Of a stretch of 64,000 nucleotides of DNA, positions 1 to 8,377 are shown piece after piece. Location: positions 60,036 to 124,035 of the forward strand of contig NZ_BAZK01000015.1 of NCBI RefSeq assembly GCF_001310815.1, read 5' to 3'. Made by a program: the position numbers and the translations under genes. Below the pieces are notes generated by a model. It was not told the origin of the DNA and made no database searches. It saw only the letters and a program-made list of their open reading frames with translations. Every line of letters starts with the position of its first letter. The stretch's first letter is position 1. Source of the stretch: Pseudovibrio denitrificans JCM 12308 (GTDB lineage Bacteria > Pseudomonadota > Alphaproteobacteria > Rhizobiales > Stappiaceae).

Positions 1-1794
1 CTAGCAGATGTAACAGAGCTATCCGATGCTGAAGTTGCGGAGGCAAATGCCACCGCCAAGAAACGTGGACGCAAAAAGTCCGCAGGTCAGGTCTGGCTTC
101 AGGAAGCGGTTCGCCCGGAAATGAAACTGGTGAAGCGCGGCGCATTGTTGCAAGGCCTCTCGGAACTCCTTTGGATTCCGCAGGCAGCACTTCTGGCTCT
201 GGCAATTGCTGGCCTGATTGATCCTCACGGACCGGGCCTTGATCCATTTTATGCAACAGCCTCCATTCTTATTCTGTCCGCCATCCGCCATGTGCTGAAG
301 GTGAAGGGCGGTGAGATTGCCGTTCGCGCAGCCTCCAAGGCGCGTCACAGACTGGAAACCAGCCTGCTGAGCAATCTGACAAACCTGTCCCCGGCAACAG
401 AACTTCCTGCAAGTGGTAAGATCGCATCCATTGCCGTTGAGCACATTCAGGCGATCGGACCTTATCTGGGTCGCTTCCTCCCAATTCAAGCGCGTCTGTC
501 GCTTGTCCCTCTCGTACTGATCGCATCCGTTGCTTACGTCAGCTGGTTTGCAGCACTTTGCCTGTTGGTCTTTGGTCCTTTGGTTCCTGTCTTCATGGCA
601 ATCGTTGGTATCCGCGCGAAGAAAGCCAGCGATCAGCAACTCGGTGTTCTCGCTGACATGGGTGGTCTCCTTCTTGACCGGCTCAGAGGCATGGAAACCC
701 TGCGTTTGTTTGGTGCAGTTAAGCGTTCCGAAGACGATATCCGCAAACTGGGTGGTGACTTCCGCACGTCCACCATGCGCGTTCTGCGCATCGCTTTCCT
801 TTCCAGCACCGCACTGGAATTGTTCAGTGCTGCTGCCATCGCAATCACTGCAATTTACGTTGGCTACTCTCTGCTGGGAGACTGGAGCTTCGGCACTTAT
901 GGTTCTCCGCTGACATTGGCGGGTGGCCTGTTCGTGTTGATGATCGTGCCTGAGTATTTCGCACCACTCCGCGCATTTGCAGCAGCCTACCATGACCGCG
1001 CAGCAGGCCTTGCGGCAGCGGATCACATCGTAGAACTGCAAAAGCAGCTGGAAAAGGATGGTCTGGAAGATATCATCGGAACAGGTATCGATGTCGTGCC
1101 GCTGCCGGAAACTGGCGCGCTCACTGTCAGAAGCCTCAGTGTCTCCCGCGGCCACCGCACGATCCTGGAGGACGTAAACCTGTCTTTGGGAGAGCCGGAA
1201 CTGGTTGTCGTCAAAGGCCCAAGTGGTACCGGTAAATCCACTCTGATGGACTGCATCCTTGGCTTCCTGCCAGCAGATCAGGGCCAGATCGCGTATGGCG
1301 GCCTGCCTCTGACCTCTTATGGCCTGACCAATTGGCAACAAGCAATCTCAGTCCTTTCTCAAAACCCAGAGCTGTTCCATGGCTCCCTGCGGGCTAACCT
1401 GCGTCGCGCGGACAAGTCTGCCGATGATGCAACGCTGACCGAAGCTCTGAAGCTGGCAGCCGTTGATGAGCTGCTCACCAAGATCCCGGATGGTCTGTCC
1501 GGTCAGATCGGTGAAGACGGCAAAGGCCTGTCTCTGGGCGAGCGCCGCCGTTTCGCACTGGCCCGCGCAGCTCTGCGTAAAGACGCAAGACTGATCATCG
1601 CAGATGAGCCAACCGCTGATCTGGATGGCGCAACCGCGCAGAAGGTTGTCGCAGCGTTGAAGAAGCTGGCACACAACAAGCCTGTTCTGGTCGCTACCCA
1701 TGACCCACGCGTCGTCGGGTCTGCTGACCGCGTGCTGACCCTGAAAGAGGGCGTGCTGGTTGAAGTGAATGAGCGTGAAGGAGAAGAGCAATGA
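1..1794 (+). CDS. cydD: CydD, ABC transporter subunit of the cytochrome bd assembly exporter (5' end outside the window)
   Basis: The frame is open from base 1 to the stop at 1794, so the first codons lie left of the window. The ATG at 121 is internal to the usual CydD length (about 590 residues; about 597 are visible here). An N-terminal membrane region of several hydrophobic helices is followed by an ATP-binding domain with Walker A GPSGTGKST, an LSLGERRR signature and Walker B LIIADEP. CydD pairs with CydC to export glutathione and cysteine to the periplasm, which is needed for heme insertion into bd-type quinol oxidase. The stop overlaps the cydC start as ATGA, so the pair is translationally coupled. 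The position 3 serine-to-leucine change in the signature (LSLGE for LSGGE) is common in CydD-like proteins. Confidence 0.93.
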   Translation, partial: LADVTELSDAEVAEANATAKKRGRKKSAGQVWLQEAVRPEMKLVKRGALLQGLSELLWIPQAALLALAIAGLIDPHGPGLDPFYATASILILSAIRHVLKVKGGEIAVRAASKARHRLETSLLSNLTNLSPATELPASGKIASIAVEHIQAIGPYLGRFLPIQARLSLVPLVLIASVAYVSWFAALCLLVFGPLVPVFMAIVGIRAKKASDQQLGVLADMGGLLLDRLRGMETLRLFGAVKRSEDDIRKLGGDFRTSTMRVLRIAFLSSTALELFSAAAIAITAIYVGYSLLGDWSFGTYGSPLTLAGGLFVLMIVPEYFAPLRAFAAAYHDRAAGLAAADHIVELQKQLEKDGLEDIIGTGIDVVPLPETGALTVRSLSVSRGHRTILEDVNLSLGEPELVVVKGPSGTGKSTLMDCILGFLPADQGQIAYGGLPLTSYGLTNWQQAISVLSQNPELFHGSLRANLRRADKSADDATLTEALKLAAVDELLTKIPDGLSGQIGEDGKGLSLGERRRFALARAALRKDARLIIADEPTADLDGATAQKVVAALKKLAHNKPVLVATHDPRVVGSADRVLTLKEGVLVEVNEREGEEQ

Positions 1795-3527
1795 GATCAT
1801 CCCTTCGCATCATCTGGCTCCTGCAAAAGGAAGAGCCTTTAGCATTCTGGGGTGGCCTGTTTCTGGCCTTCCTTCCAGCCGCTGCTGGGATCGCACTTTT
1901 GGCCGTTTCCGGCTACTTCATCACCGCAACCGCCATTGCAGGCCTGTCTGCTGGCGCGATTGCCTTTAACAGCGCCGCAGCAAGCCATATTCGCTGGTAT
2001 GCTGCAATCCGTATCTTCGGTCGCTATCTGGAGCGGGTGATTACCCACGATGCCACCTTCCGCTTTCTGGCAAACCTACGCTCCGGCGTGTTCCGTGGTC
2101 TTGTCGCCCGTGAAAGCAACGGCACTTTAAGCCAACGTTCCGCAACCGCGCTCTCCCGCGTAGTGAGTGATGTAGACCAGCTCGATGGTTTGTTCCTGCG
2201 TCTGGTGGTTCCGCTCGCTTCTGCAACCATTATCACTGGCCTGACCCTCGTCATCCTCTGGCAATACTCCCCAATGGCGTCCATCGCTCTGGGTGCGGTA
2301 CAGGCAGCCGGGCTGACAGTTCTTGCAAAGTCCGGTGGACATCGCCAGAAAGCGCATGCACGCAGGCTCAATGCAGCCCGTGATGCCCTTCGGGTTCGCG
2401 TCTCTGATTTGGTGCGTGGTCGCCGTGATCTCTCCGTTTTCGGTGGTCTGGAACAACAGCGTCAGGCAGCTTTGAAAGCCGTCAACCAGCTGGACGATGC
2501 GCAAGAGCAGACCGAACTGACCGACATGCGCAATCAGGCCGTTGTCAGCACCATGAGCCAGGTGATGGTGGCCGTGACCTTCCTGTTCGCAGCCTACTCC
2601 TACCAGCAAGGCCAGATGGAGCTGAAACACATTGCTCTGTTTGCCTTCGTGGCACTGGCTCTGCCGGAGCTCCTCATCTCCATCGCTAACAGCGCTGGCA
2701 GCTGGAGCAAGATGTCCGGTGCTGCTGATCGTGTCCGTTCTCTGCTCACAGTGGGGCAGGACAGCGAAGCGTTGCAAACAGCGCGCAGCAACTCTGAGAC
2801 ACCTGTGTTTGAAGCAGGCAACGATGCACTGAGCCTCAAGGATATCCAGTTCGCCTACACCTCAAAGGCAGCTGCTATTCTGGACAATGTTGACCTGGCG
2901 CTGCCAACCGGCAGCCGTACCGTGGTCATTGGCCCAAGTGGTGCTGGCAAATCCACTCTGGCAGCCATCGTGGCGCGCCTGCAAACTCCGCAGAACGGCT
3001 CCATCCAGATCGGTGGGGTTGAACTCAGTTGTCTGGCTGAAGATAAACTCCGGGCGACCCTGACTGTCGTCGGACAGCGCACGCAGATCTTCCACAGCAC
3101 CATTGCAGAAAACCTGCGTGTGGCACGCGAAGACGCAACAGATGCCGAGCTCTGGGAAGCTCTGGCCCACGCTGGTCTGAAAGAGCTGGTAGAAGGCCGT
3201 CAGGAGAAGCTGGAAACCCGTTTGGGTGAAGGTGGTCTTGGCCTGTCTGGTGGGGAAGGCCGCCGTCTGGCGCTCGCCCGTGCATACCTGCGCAATCCGG
3301 AAATCTGGATCGCAGACGAGCTGACCGAAGGCCTCGACCATGCGACAGCTGATAAAGTGTTGGCCTCCTTCCGCGCCATGACACGTGGCAAGACCGTGCT
3401 TATGGTCTCTCACCGTGCCAGCGAGCTGGAAGGCGCAGACCGCGTGCTGATGCTGGATGAAGGTAAGCTGACGGAAGTTGCTTTACCGCTTTCTGACGAA
3501 ATCAAAGGTCGCCTCCGCGACGACTAA
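1791..3527 (+). CDS. cydC: CydC, ABC transporter subunit of the cytochrome bd assembly exporter
   Basis: This 578-residue half-transporter has an N-terminal six-helix membrane domain (about residues 15-300) and a C-terminal nucleotide-binding domain. The latter shows Walker A GPSGAGKST, signature LSGGEGRR and Walker B IWIADE. It forms the heterodimer with CydD that moves reduced thiols across the inner membrane. The start codon overlaps the cydD stop (ATGA at 1791-1794). In many alphaproteobacteria cydAB follow directly, but here the next gene is on the opposite strand, so the oxidase genes must be elsewhere. A hairpin follows at 3535-3563. Confidence 0.95.
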   Translation: MRSSLRIIWLLQKEEPLAFWGGLFLAFLPAAAGIALLAVSGYFITATAIAGLSAGAIAFNSAAASHIRWYAAIRIFGRYLERVITHDATFRFLANLRSGVFRGLVARESNGTLSQRSATALSRVVSDVDQLDGLFLRLVVPLASATIITGLTLVILWQYSPMASIALGAVQAAGLTVLAKSGGHRQKAHARRLNAARDALRVRVSDLVRGRRDLSVFGGLEQQRQAALKAVNQLDDAQEQTELTDMRNQAVVSTMSQVMVAVTFLFAAYSYQQGQMELKHIALFAFVALALPELLISIANSAGSWSKMSGAADRVRSLLTVGQDSEALQTARSNSETPVFEAGNDALSLKDIQFAYTSKAAAILDNVDLALPTGSRTVVIGPSGAGKSTLAAIVARLQTPQNGSIQIGGVELSCLAEDKLRATLTVVGQRTQIFHSTIAENLRVAREDATDAELWEALAHAGLKELVEGRQEKLETRLGEGGLGLSGGEGRRLALARAYLRNPEIWIADELTEGLDHATADKVLASFRAMTRGKTVLMVSHRASELEGADRVLMLDEGKLTEVALPLSDEIKGRLRDD

Positions 3528-3534
3528 AACAAAC

Positions 3535-3563
3535 GCACTGGCGACGCCTGACGTTGCCAGTGC
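3535..3563 (+). terminator. hairpin after cydC
   Basis: Arms GCACTGGCGACG and CGTTGCCAGTGC form a 12-bp stem with one wobble pair and a 5-base loop, 8 bases after the cydC stop. The T run is weak (TTTACG), so termination strength is uncertain. Confidence 0.55.
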
Positions 3564-3575
3564 TTTACGCTGCAT

Positions 3576-4163
3576 TCACGCAGCAGTGCGCCGATAAAAA
3601 TCCATCTTCACACCACCCGCCGTATGCCCCGACTTGATGTGCTTGAGCGCGCGAACCGGTGCGCCATCCTGAAACAACTTCTTGCCCTTGCCCAGGATCA
3701 CCGGGAAGGTCAGAAGCCGGAATTCATCTATCAAATCATGCTCTAGCAGCTGCTGAATGAGCCTCCAGCTTCCGTGCACTTGCAGCAGTGGCCCGTCCAT
3801 CGCCTTCAAAGCGCCAATCACCTCAGGCAGATCTCCATGGACACGCTGTGTGTTGACCCATCCCAGATCATCCTGCTGAGACGTCACCACATACTTCTGA
3901 GCTGAGTTGATAGCTTGCGTCGCAGGATCATCAGGATCTGCAGTCTGCCAGAAAGCGGCGAACAGATCGTAGGTCTTACGCCCGTAAAGAAAGTCGTAGG
4001 GCAGGGACATGGCTTCGGCTTTTACGAGCTCCATCACCTCCATCCAGTAGGGCTGAGCCCATCCGCCCAGATCAAACCCCTCAGAGCGATCCTCATCAGG
4101 ATGGCTCGGCGCCTGCATGACACCATCAACGCTTTGGAAGGTCAGAATTGCAAGATCACGCAT
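3576..4163 (-). CDS. dihydrofolate-reductase-fold (RibD C-terminal-like) family protein
   Basis: The 195-residue protein opens with the strand-and-loop MRDLAILTFQSVDGVMQAP typical of the YyaP/YwjB-type family that shares the RibD C-terminal fold. A block FLYGRKTYDLFAAFW near residue 60 and GPLLQVHGSWRLIQQL near residue 125 match the NADPH-binding core of that fold. These proteins resemble dihydrofolate reductase but mostly have no assigned substrate, so enzymatic identity is open. The gene is convergent with cydC and stands alone on its strand. The start at 4163 is the only reasonable one before the conserved N-terminal strand. Confidence 0.85.
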   Translation of the reverse strand: MRDLAILTFQSVDGVMQAPSHPDEDRSEGFDLGGWAQPYWMEVMELVKAEAMSLPYDFLYGRKTYDLFAAFWQTADPDDPATQAINSAQKYVVTSQQDDLGWVNTQRVHGDLPEVIGALKAMDGPLLQVHGSWRLIQQLLEHDLIDEFRLLTFPVILGKGKKLFQDGAPVRALKHIKSGHTAGGVKMDFYRRTAA

Positions 4164-4311
4164 GACGTCTGGTCTCCGGGGCCATATGAAGTGAGCTGAG
4201 TATGCAAGTCGCCCATGGTGAAACTAAGAAGAGTGATAGAAGTTGAATCGTGCCTTTTAAAATCTATGCATAATACAGGGCGCGTCACGCCTTGTATCGA
4301 TACCTGTAAAA

Positions 4312-4341
4312 AAGCGCAGCCCCAGATCTGAGGCTGCGCTT
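4312..4341 (-). terminator. intrinsic terminator of the lysine/saccharopine dehydrogenase gene
   Basis: Arms AAGCGCAGCC and GGCTGCGCTT enclose a 10-base loop. On the minus strand the stem is followed by a TTTTTTA run, 35 bases beyond the stop at 4376. Confidence 0.85.
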
Positions 4342-4375
4342 GAACTCTCTCATAAATCCCTAGGATCAGTAAGCC

Positions 4376-5497
4376 TTAAGCAGCCATCTGATTGCCAGGA
4401 GTTTCATGATCGGTATCACCGTTGTTGTACAGGCTACCGAAGCGGTTGGAGAGGAAGTCGTGCAGGTTGATGCTTTCCTGCTTCACGAAGCCTATCGCGT
4501 TCAGCTTGCCTTCCATCATCAGATCTAGCGTGGCACAGATGCTGGCTGCAGTGGTGATCTGAATACCGCTCCAGTGCTTGCCCATGATCTCACGGTCGTT
4601 GACCACATGAGAGTAGGACTTCTGCTGGAAACGACCATCCTTCATACCAGTTGCGGTGATGAAGATGAGAACACGGTCCTGCATGGTCACAGGGATAGAA
4701 TCTTCCATCACTTCCTTCAGCAGCTCACGCTTGTTGATGAAGCCCAGATCCTTCAGCAGCAACTCCATGATGTCACGATGACCAGGATAACGGATGGAAA
4801 GATAACGCAGGCTCTGCACTTTACCCTTCAGCGTCTCGGACAATGAGCCCAGACCACCGGAGGTGTTGAACGCCTCATAATCAACGCCATCAAGGGAGAA
4901 GTGCTGTAGGCCCGCCAGTGCTGGCACCTTGGTCAGCTCACCATTCTCAATGGCAAGGCAAGGGTTGCAGTACTCGTTGATCAGGCCATCAGTGGACCAA
5001 GTCAGGTTGTACTTCAGCTTGTTGGTTGGGTAACGGGGCAGGGCGCCCACACGCAGATGCAGGTCTTCAAGACTGTCAAACTGCTTTGCCAGATCATAAC
5101 CGGCAATGGAAACGAAACCGGGAGCGAGGCCGCATTGCGGAGCAAACGCCTTATTGGCGCCTTCTGCAATCTTCTCCACTTCTGCAGTGCTGGCCACATC
5201 TTCGGTCAGGTCAAGATAATGACAGTCTGCATCTTTCGCGGCCTGCGCGATCACCGGCGTCAGGAAAAACGGTGCAGCGGAAATAACTGCATCGCATCCT
5301 TTAAGAGCTTCCGTGAGTTTTCCCAGATCACTCACGTCCAGTGCTTCTGTTGTCACATGCGGCACGTCCAGCGCTCCCAGCGCTTCCACACTCTGGTCCA
5401 GCATTTTGACCTGATAGTCACCTGAACCTTGCAACAGTGCAGCGATCATCCCACCGATCTTACCTGCACCCACAACAGCAACATGATGTCGGCTCAT
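4376..5497 (-). CDS. saccharopine dehydrogenase family protein, probably lysine 6-dehydrogenase-like
   Basis: The 373-residue protein begins with an NAD(P)-binding Rossmann motif (VVGAGKIGGMIAALL). It continues with the APFFLTP and CGLAPGFVSIAG blocks characteristic of the lysine dehydrogenase/saccharopine dehydrogenase superfamily. Such enzymes oxidise lysine or saccharopine to the semialdehyde in lysine catabolism. I start at the ATG at 5497, which has GGAGGGG just upstream. A TTG four codons earlier would put that ribosome site inside the gene. An Lrp-family regulator gene lies directly upstream on the same strand, and a perfect 15-bp inverted repeat sits in the promoter region (5609-5623), suggesting lysine-responsive control. 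Substrate (lysine versus saccharopine) cannot be decided from sequence alone. Confidence 0.82.
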   Translation of the reverse strand: MSRHHVAVVGAGKIGGMIAALLQGSGDYQVKMLDQSVEALGALDVPHVTTEALDVSDLGKLTEALKGCDAVISAAPFFLTPVIAQAAKDADCHYLDLTEDVASTAEVEKIAEGANKAFAPQCGLAPGFVSIAGYDLAKQFDSLEDLHLRVGALPRYPTNKLKYNLTWSTDGLINEYCNPCLAIENGELTKVPALAGLQHFSLDGVDYEAFNTSGGLGSLSETLKGKVQSLRYLSIRYPGHRDIMELLLKDLGFINKRELLKEVMEDSIPVTMQDRVLIFITATGMKDGRFQQKSYSHVVNDREIMGKHWSGIQITTAASICATLDLMMEGKLNAIGFVKQESINLHDFLSNRFGSLYNNGDTDHETPGNQMAA

Positions 5498-5608
5498 AAG
5501 CCCCTCCAAGCTTGTTTCGATTGACTAGGAGTCTACGTGAAAACACTGCCGGAGTTTACGGGGCAACTTGCCGAAATGACGTTTTATCTCGTTGAAGTGA
5601 CGGTGATT

Positions 5609-5623
5609 ATGTCATATTGACAT
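5609..5623. promoter_or_regulatory. inverted repeat, candidate Lrp operator
   Basis: ATGTCA-TAT-TGACAT is a perfect 15-bp inverted repeat, 112 bases upstream of the dehydrogenase ATG and between it and the Lrp-family gene. The position fits an Lrp-type operator. The assignment is inference. Confidence 0.5.
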
Positions 5624-5740
5624 TAAAAAAGTAAAAATGACGATCTAGGCGTGTAAGGCGCACACGATTCGCCCCGGTGAAAATACGCAGCTGAGGCCAT
5701 TTAAATCACCTGGGCAAAATATACGAATGCGCAAGAGCTC

Positions 5741-6220
5741 TTACTTCTCAATGCTATAGGTATTTTGAGGCATGAAAGGGCGCTGCCGTTCAAACTTCTT
5801 CGTCAGCACGATAGAAGAACGTGTGCGTTCCACACCCGGAATAGCAGCAATCTCATCCAGCACCGCATCCAGCTCTTCCAGTCGATCCGGCTCCACAATG
5901 AGGCAGAGATCAAACTCACCGGAGATAGTCAGGCAGCTGCGAATTTCAGGATAGGACTCCAGCTGGGCAATCAACTCGCGGGAACGCTGCTGAGCCACAG
6001 AAAGCATCACAAGGGCCTGAACGCGCTTCTGATCCTGCTCGTCACCAAGGATGGCTGTGTAGCCGATAATGATCCCTTTGCGCTCAAGGCGGGCAATACG
6101 CTCCTGAACGGTGGAGCGGGCAACGTCCAGACGCCGCGCAATTGAAGAAACCGGTTCCCGGGCATTACCCTGCAAAATGGCAATCAGCTTACGGTCCAGC
6201 TCATCCTTAATCTCGGCCAT
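5741..6220 (-). CDS. Lrp/AsnC family transcriptional regulator
   Basis: The 159-residue protein has the AsnC-type helix-turn-helix (about residues 10-55; IARRLDVARSTVQERIARLE) followed by the RAM ligand-binding domain. The RAM region carries a GEFDLCLIVE strand near residue 100. These regulators bind an amino acid effector and often control a neighbouring catabolic gene. The start at 6220 (ATG-GCC) is preceded by GAAGGA at good spacing, while a TTG nine codons earlier lacks a site. It lies upstream of the lysine/saccharopine dehydrogenase in the same direction, which suggests that gene as its target. Confidence 0.9.
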   Translation of the reverse strand: MAEIKDELDRKLIAILQGNAREPVSSIARRLDVARSTVQERIARLERKGIIIGYTAILGDEQDQKRVQALVMLSVAQQRSRELIAQLESYPEIRSCLTISGEFDLCLIVEPDRLEELDAVLDEIAAIPGVERTRSSIVLTKKFERQRPFMPQNTYSIEK

Positions 6221-6417
6221 ACAATGTCCTTCAAATTTTTGCGGCAATATAACAGCAATATCGTCAATTTGGCAGTAAGATCAGGCAAAACTAACAGCTT
6301 ACGATGCGATCTGCCGACAAAGCCTTTGAGATCAAAAGATAAACCCATATCTGATCTTCAGGTTTTCCCAAGGCTGCAGAAATCCCAAAAAGCCCGTTGC
6401 ACTCCAAATTATGTGAC

Positions 6418-6430
6418 GTTATAAAGTAAC
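6418..6430. promoter_or_regulatory. candidate Zur box 1 upstream of znuA
   Basis: GTTATAAAGTAAC matches the alphaproteobacterial Zur-type core GTTATANTATAAC in 11 of 13 positions and is itself an imperfect palindrome. It lies 40 bases ahead of the znuA ATG at 6471. Confidence 0.6.
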
Positions 6431-6440
6431 AAATTTGAAT

Positions 6441-6453
6441 GTAATACTATAAC
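6441..6453. promoter_or_regulatory. candidate Zur box 2 upstream of znuA
   Basis: GTAATACTATAAC matches the same Zur-type core in 12 of 13 positions, 10 bases after box 1. Tandem boxes suggest zinc-dependent repression of znuA. The box ends two bases before an in-frame ATG at 6456, which argues that translation starts at the later ATG (6471). Confidence 0.65.
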
Positions 6454-6470
6454 GGATGGTTGTGGCACGT

Positions 6471-7634
6471 ATGAAGCATCTCCTGAGTTCAATGAGTATT
6501 CTCGGCCTTCTTGCAGGAAGCGTCTCTTTCCCGGCTCTGGCACAGGCTGAGGTCAAAGTGGTGGCCTCTATCAAACCAATCCATTCGCTTGTCGCGAGTG
6601 TTATGGAAGGTGTTGGCCCGCCTGATCTGGTGGTGGAAGGAGCAGGATCTCCACATACCTACAGCCTGCGTCCGTCCACCGCGCGCAAAATCGCAAATGC
6701 AGATGTTGTGTTCTGGGTTGGGCCTCAGATGGAAAGCTTCCTCGAGACGCCGCTGGAAAACCTTGCAGACGGTGCAACCGTCGTGACGCTGAAAGACGCC
6801 CACGGTCTTACTCTTCTGAACTTCCGCGAAGGCGGCAACTTCGAAGGACATGACCACGGTGATCATGCAGGCGAAACTGCCGCTGAGCATGCAGAACACG
6901 CTGGCGAAGCACACGAAGACCATGCAGACCATGCCGATGAGAAGCATGAGGACCATGCCGATCACGATCATGAAAAGCATGAAGAGCATGCGGACCATGA
7001 GAAGCATGAAGAGCATGCGGGCCATGACCATGAGAAGCACGAAGAACATGCAGACCATGAAAAGCATGAGGAACATGCTGAGCATGCAGATCACGCTGAT
7101 CATGGTGCAGAAGCGTTTGACATGCACATCTGGCTGTCTCCGCAAAATGCCATCGCAATGCTGCATGAGATTGAAGAAACGCTCTCAAAAGCTGACCCAG
7201 CAAACGCTGCCAAATACGCAGCCAATGCAAAGGCAGAAGCTGAGGAGATCTCCAAGGTTTCTGACGCTCTGAAAGCAGAACTCAAAGGCCACCAGAGCAA
7301 ACCGTTCGTGGTGTTCCACGATGCGTACCGCTACTTCGAAGAGGCTTACAACCTCAACGCTGTTGGCTCCGTGACTGTCAGCCCGGAAGTGCTGCCAGGT
7401 GCTAAACGCCTGACGGAAGTACGTGAGAAGCTGAAAAATCTGGGTGTGAGCTGCGTCTTCTCAGAAGCTCAGTTCAATCCAAGAATGGTTGCAGTGCTGA
7501 AAGAAGGGACGGGTGTAAACTCTGCTGAGATCGATCCACTAGGGTCCACTCTGGACTCTGGTCCGCAGCTTTACACAGAGCTGCTGAAGCAGATGGGCTC
7601 CGCGTTCAATACCTGCCTCTCTGGCAACTCATAG
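6471..7634 (+). CDS. znuA: ZnuA, periplasmic zinc-binding protein of the high-affinity zinc ABC transporter
   Basis: The 387-residue protein starts with a signal peptide (MKHLLSSMSILGLLAGSVSF ending in ALAQA). It carries the cluster A-1 solute-binding fold, with IKPIHSLV and the zinc ligand region GSPHTYSLRPS near residue 60. A histidine-rich loop of about 85 residues with about 27 histidines precedes the second ligand block (DMHIWLSPQNA). It captures zinc in the periplasm and delivers it to ZnuB. I prefer the ATG at 6471 because the ATG at 6456 abuts the second Zur box. No znuB, znuC or zur is adjacent, so this is an orphan copy. The acidic/histidine loop is longer than in E. coli ZnuA. Confidence 0.93.
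   Translation: MKHLLSSMSILGLLAGSVSFPALAQAEVKVVASIKPIHSLVASVMEGVGPPDLVVEGAGSPHTYSLRPSTARKIANADVVFWVGPQMESFLETPLENLADGATVVTLKDAHGLTLLNFREGGNFEGHDHGDHAGETAAEHAEHAGEAHEDHADHADEKHEDHADHDHEKHEEHADHEKHEEHAGHDHEKHEEHADHEKHEEHAEHADHADHGAEAFDMHIWLSPQNAIAMLHEIEETLSKADPANAAKYAANAKAEAEEISKVSDALKAELKGHQSKPFVVFHDAYRYFEEAYNLNAVGSVTVSPEVLPGAKRLTEVREKLKNLGVSCVFSEAQFNPRMVAVLKEGTGVNSAEIDPLGSTLDSGPQLYTELLKQMGSAFNTCLSGNS
6844..7110 (+). repeat. degenerate coding tandem repeat of the ZnuA histidine-rich loop
   Basis: Units built on GARAAGCATGARGAGCATGC and GACCATG recur about ten times, encoding EKHEEHADH-type peptides. The nearest identical units are 12 to 60 bases apart, so length change by slippage is plausible. 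It lies inside znuA. Confidence 0.85.
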
Positions 7635-7662
7635 GATTTGAAATAACAAGAATAACAGGCAG

Positions 7663-7695
7663 ACAGGCGGCTCCATATCAATATGGGCTGCCTGT
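7663..7695 (+). terminator. hairpin after znuA
   Basis: ACAGGCGGCTCCATAT pairs with ATATGGGCTGCCTGT around a 2-base loop, with one bulge. TTCGCTCC follows, a poor T run. It starts 28 bases after the stop codon. Confidence 0.6.
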
Positions 7696-7731
7696 TTCGC
7701 TCCCCCCCAAACTGGGGCCATAGGCTGCAAA

Positions 7732-7771
7732 CGCACTCCCGAAAATCTTCTACCAGTTTTCATGAAGAGCC
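7732..7771 (+). repeat. degenerate copy of the GCGTAYYTCCGAAAA palindromic repeat
   Basis: GCACTCCCGAAAATCTTCTACCAGTTTTC followed by AAGAG aligns with the left arm, centre and right arm of the copies at 17596 and 17650, with substitutions in both arms. Membership is tentative. Confidence 0.4.
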
Positions 7772-7820
7772 TTCGAGAAGGCCAGGTGCATAGACGGGTG
7801 TGAGCTCCCTGAGGGGGGGA

Positions 7821-8321
7821 TTACATCGCACCTTCTTCTTCCAGCCTGTGGCTCCACCTTTCCAGAATACCTTCCAGAGCTTCCCGGTCTTGCGGGTCCA
7901 GCACCTTCAGCATCTCCGCTTCCAGCGCAAAATGCTTGGCAGCAGCTTCTTCCACCAGCGCGCGACCTTTGTCTGTCAGGTGGATCATCAGCGCACGGCG
8001 ATCTTCTGGATTAGGATTGCGGCACACCAGCCCCAGCTTTTCCAGCTTGTCCAATCGGCTGGTCATGGTGCCTGATGTCAGCATGCTGGACTTGGTGAGT
8101 TCGGTCGGGCGCAGCGCATAAGGCTCGCCGCTGCGACGCAAGGTTGCCAGAACATCAAAGTCACCCGTCGCCAGACCAAACTTGGCAAAGTTGGCCGAAA
8201 GATCCTTATTGATCTTCATGTTGATCCGCATCATCCGTGCCAGCACATACATCGGGCTGGCATCAACCTCAGAATACTCGCTCTTCCACTGACGCACGAC
8301 GCGTGCAACGTGATCACTCAT
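7821..8321 (-). CDS. MarR family transcriptional regulator
   Basis: The 166-codon gene encodes a winged-helix protein: an N-terminal dimerisation helix, then a helix-turn-helix near residues 60-100 (LRPTELTKSSMLTSGTMTSR). Next comes the wing NPNPEDRRALMIHLTDKG, which is diagnostic for MarR proteins. It is divergent from the EamA-type transporter gene, and a palindrome at 8378-8397 lies between them, the usual layout for a regulator that represses itself and the exporter. I start at the ATG at 8321 (MSDHVARV); the longer form from 8351 has no ribosome site. The effector is unknown, probably a small hydrophobic or phenolic compound. Confidence 0.9.
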   Translation of the reverse strand: MSDHVARVVRQWKSEYSEVDASPMYVLARMMRINMKINKDLSANFAKFGLATGDFDVLATLRRSGEPYALRPTELTKSSMLTSGTMTSRLDKLEKLGLVCRNPNPEDRRALMIHLTDKGRALVEEAAAKHFALEAEMLKVLDPQDREALEGILERWSHRLEEEGAM

Positions 8322-8377
8322 GGTCACTCTCAATAATCTAGCTTGCAGCAATACAGAGGTATATTGCAGAGGAATTA

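Noticed and set aside
19..1341. Long minus-strand open frame inside cydD
   Set aside because: It is antisense to a clear CydD frame with full ABC motifs; its residues (many C, Q, H) are a composition shadow.
6844..7110. CRISPR-like spacing of repeats
   Set aside because: Units are 12-60 bases apart, degenerate and lie inside a coding frame; there are no unique spacers or cas genes.
6850..7272. Methionine/serine-rich plus-strand frame inside znuA
   Set aside because: It is produced by the histidine-codon repeat read in another frame; the ZnuA frame has the signal peptide and ligand blocks.
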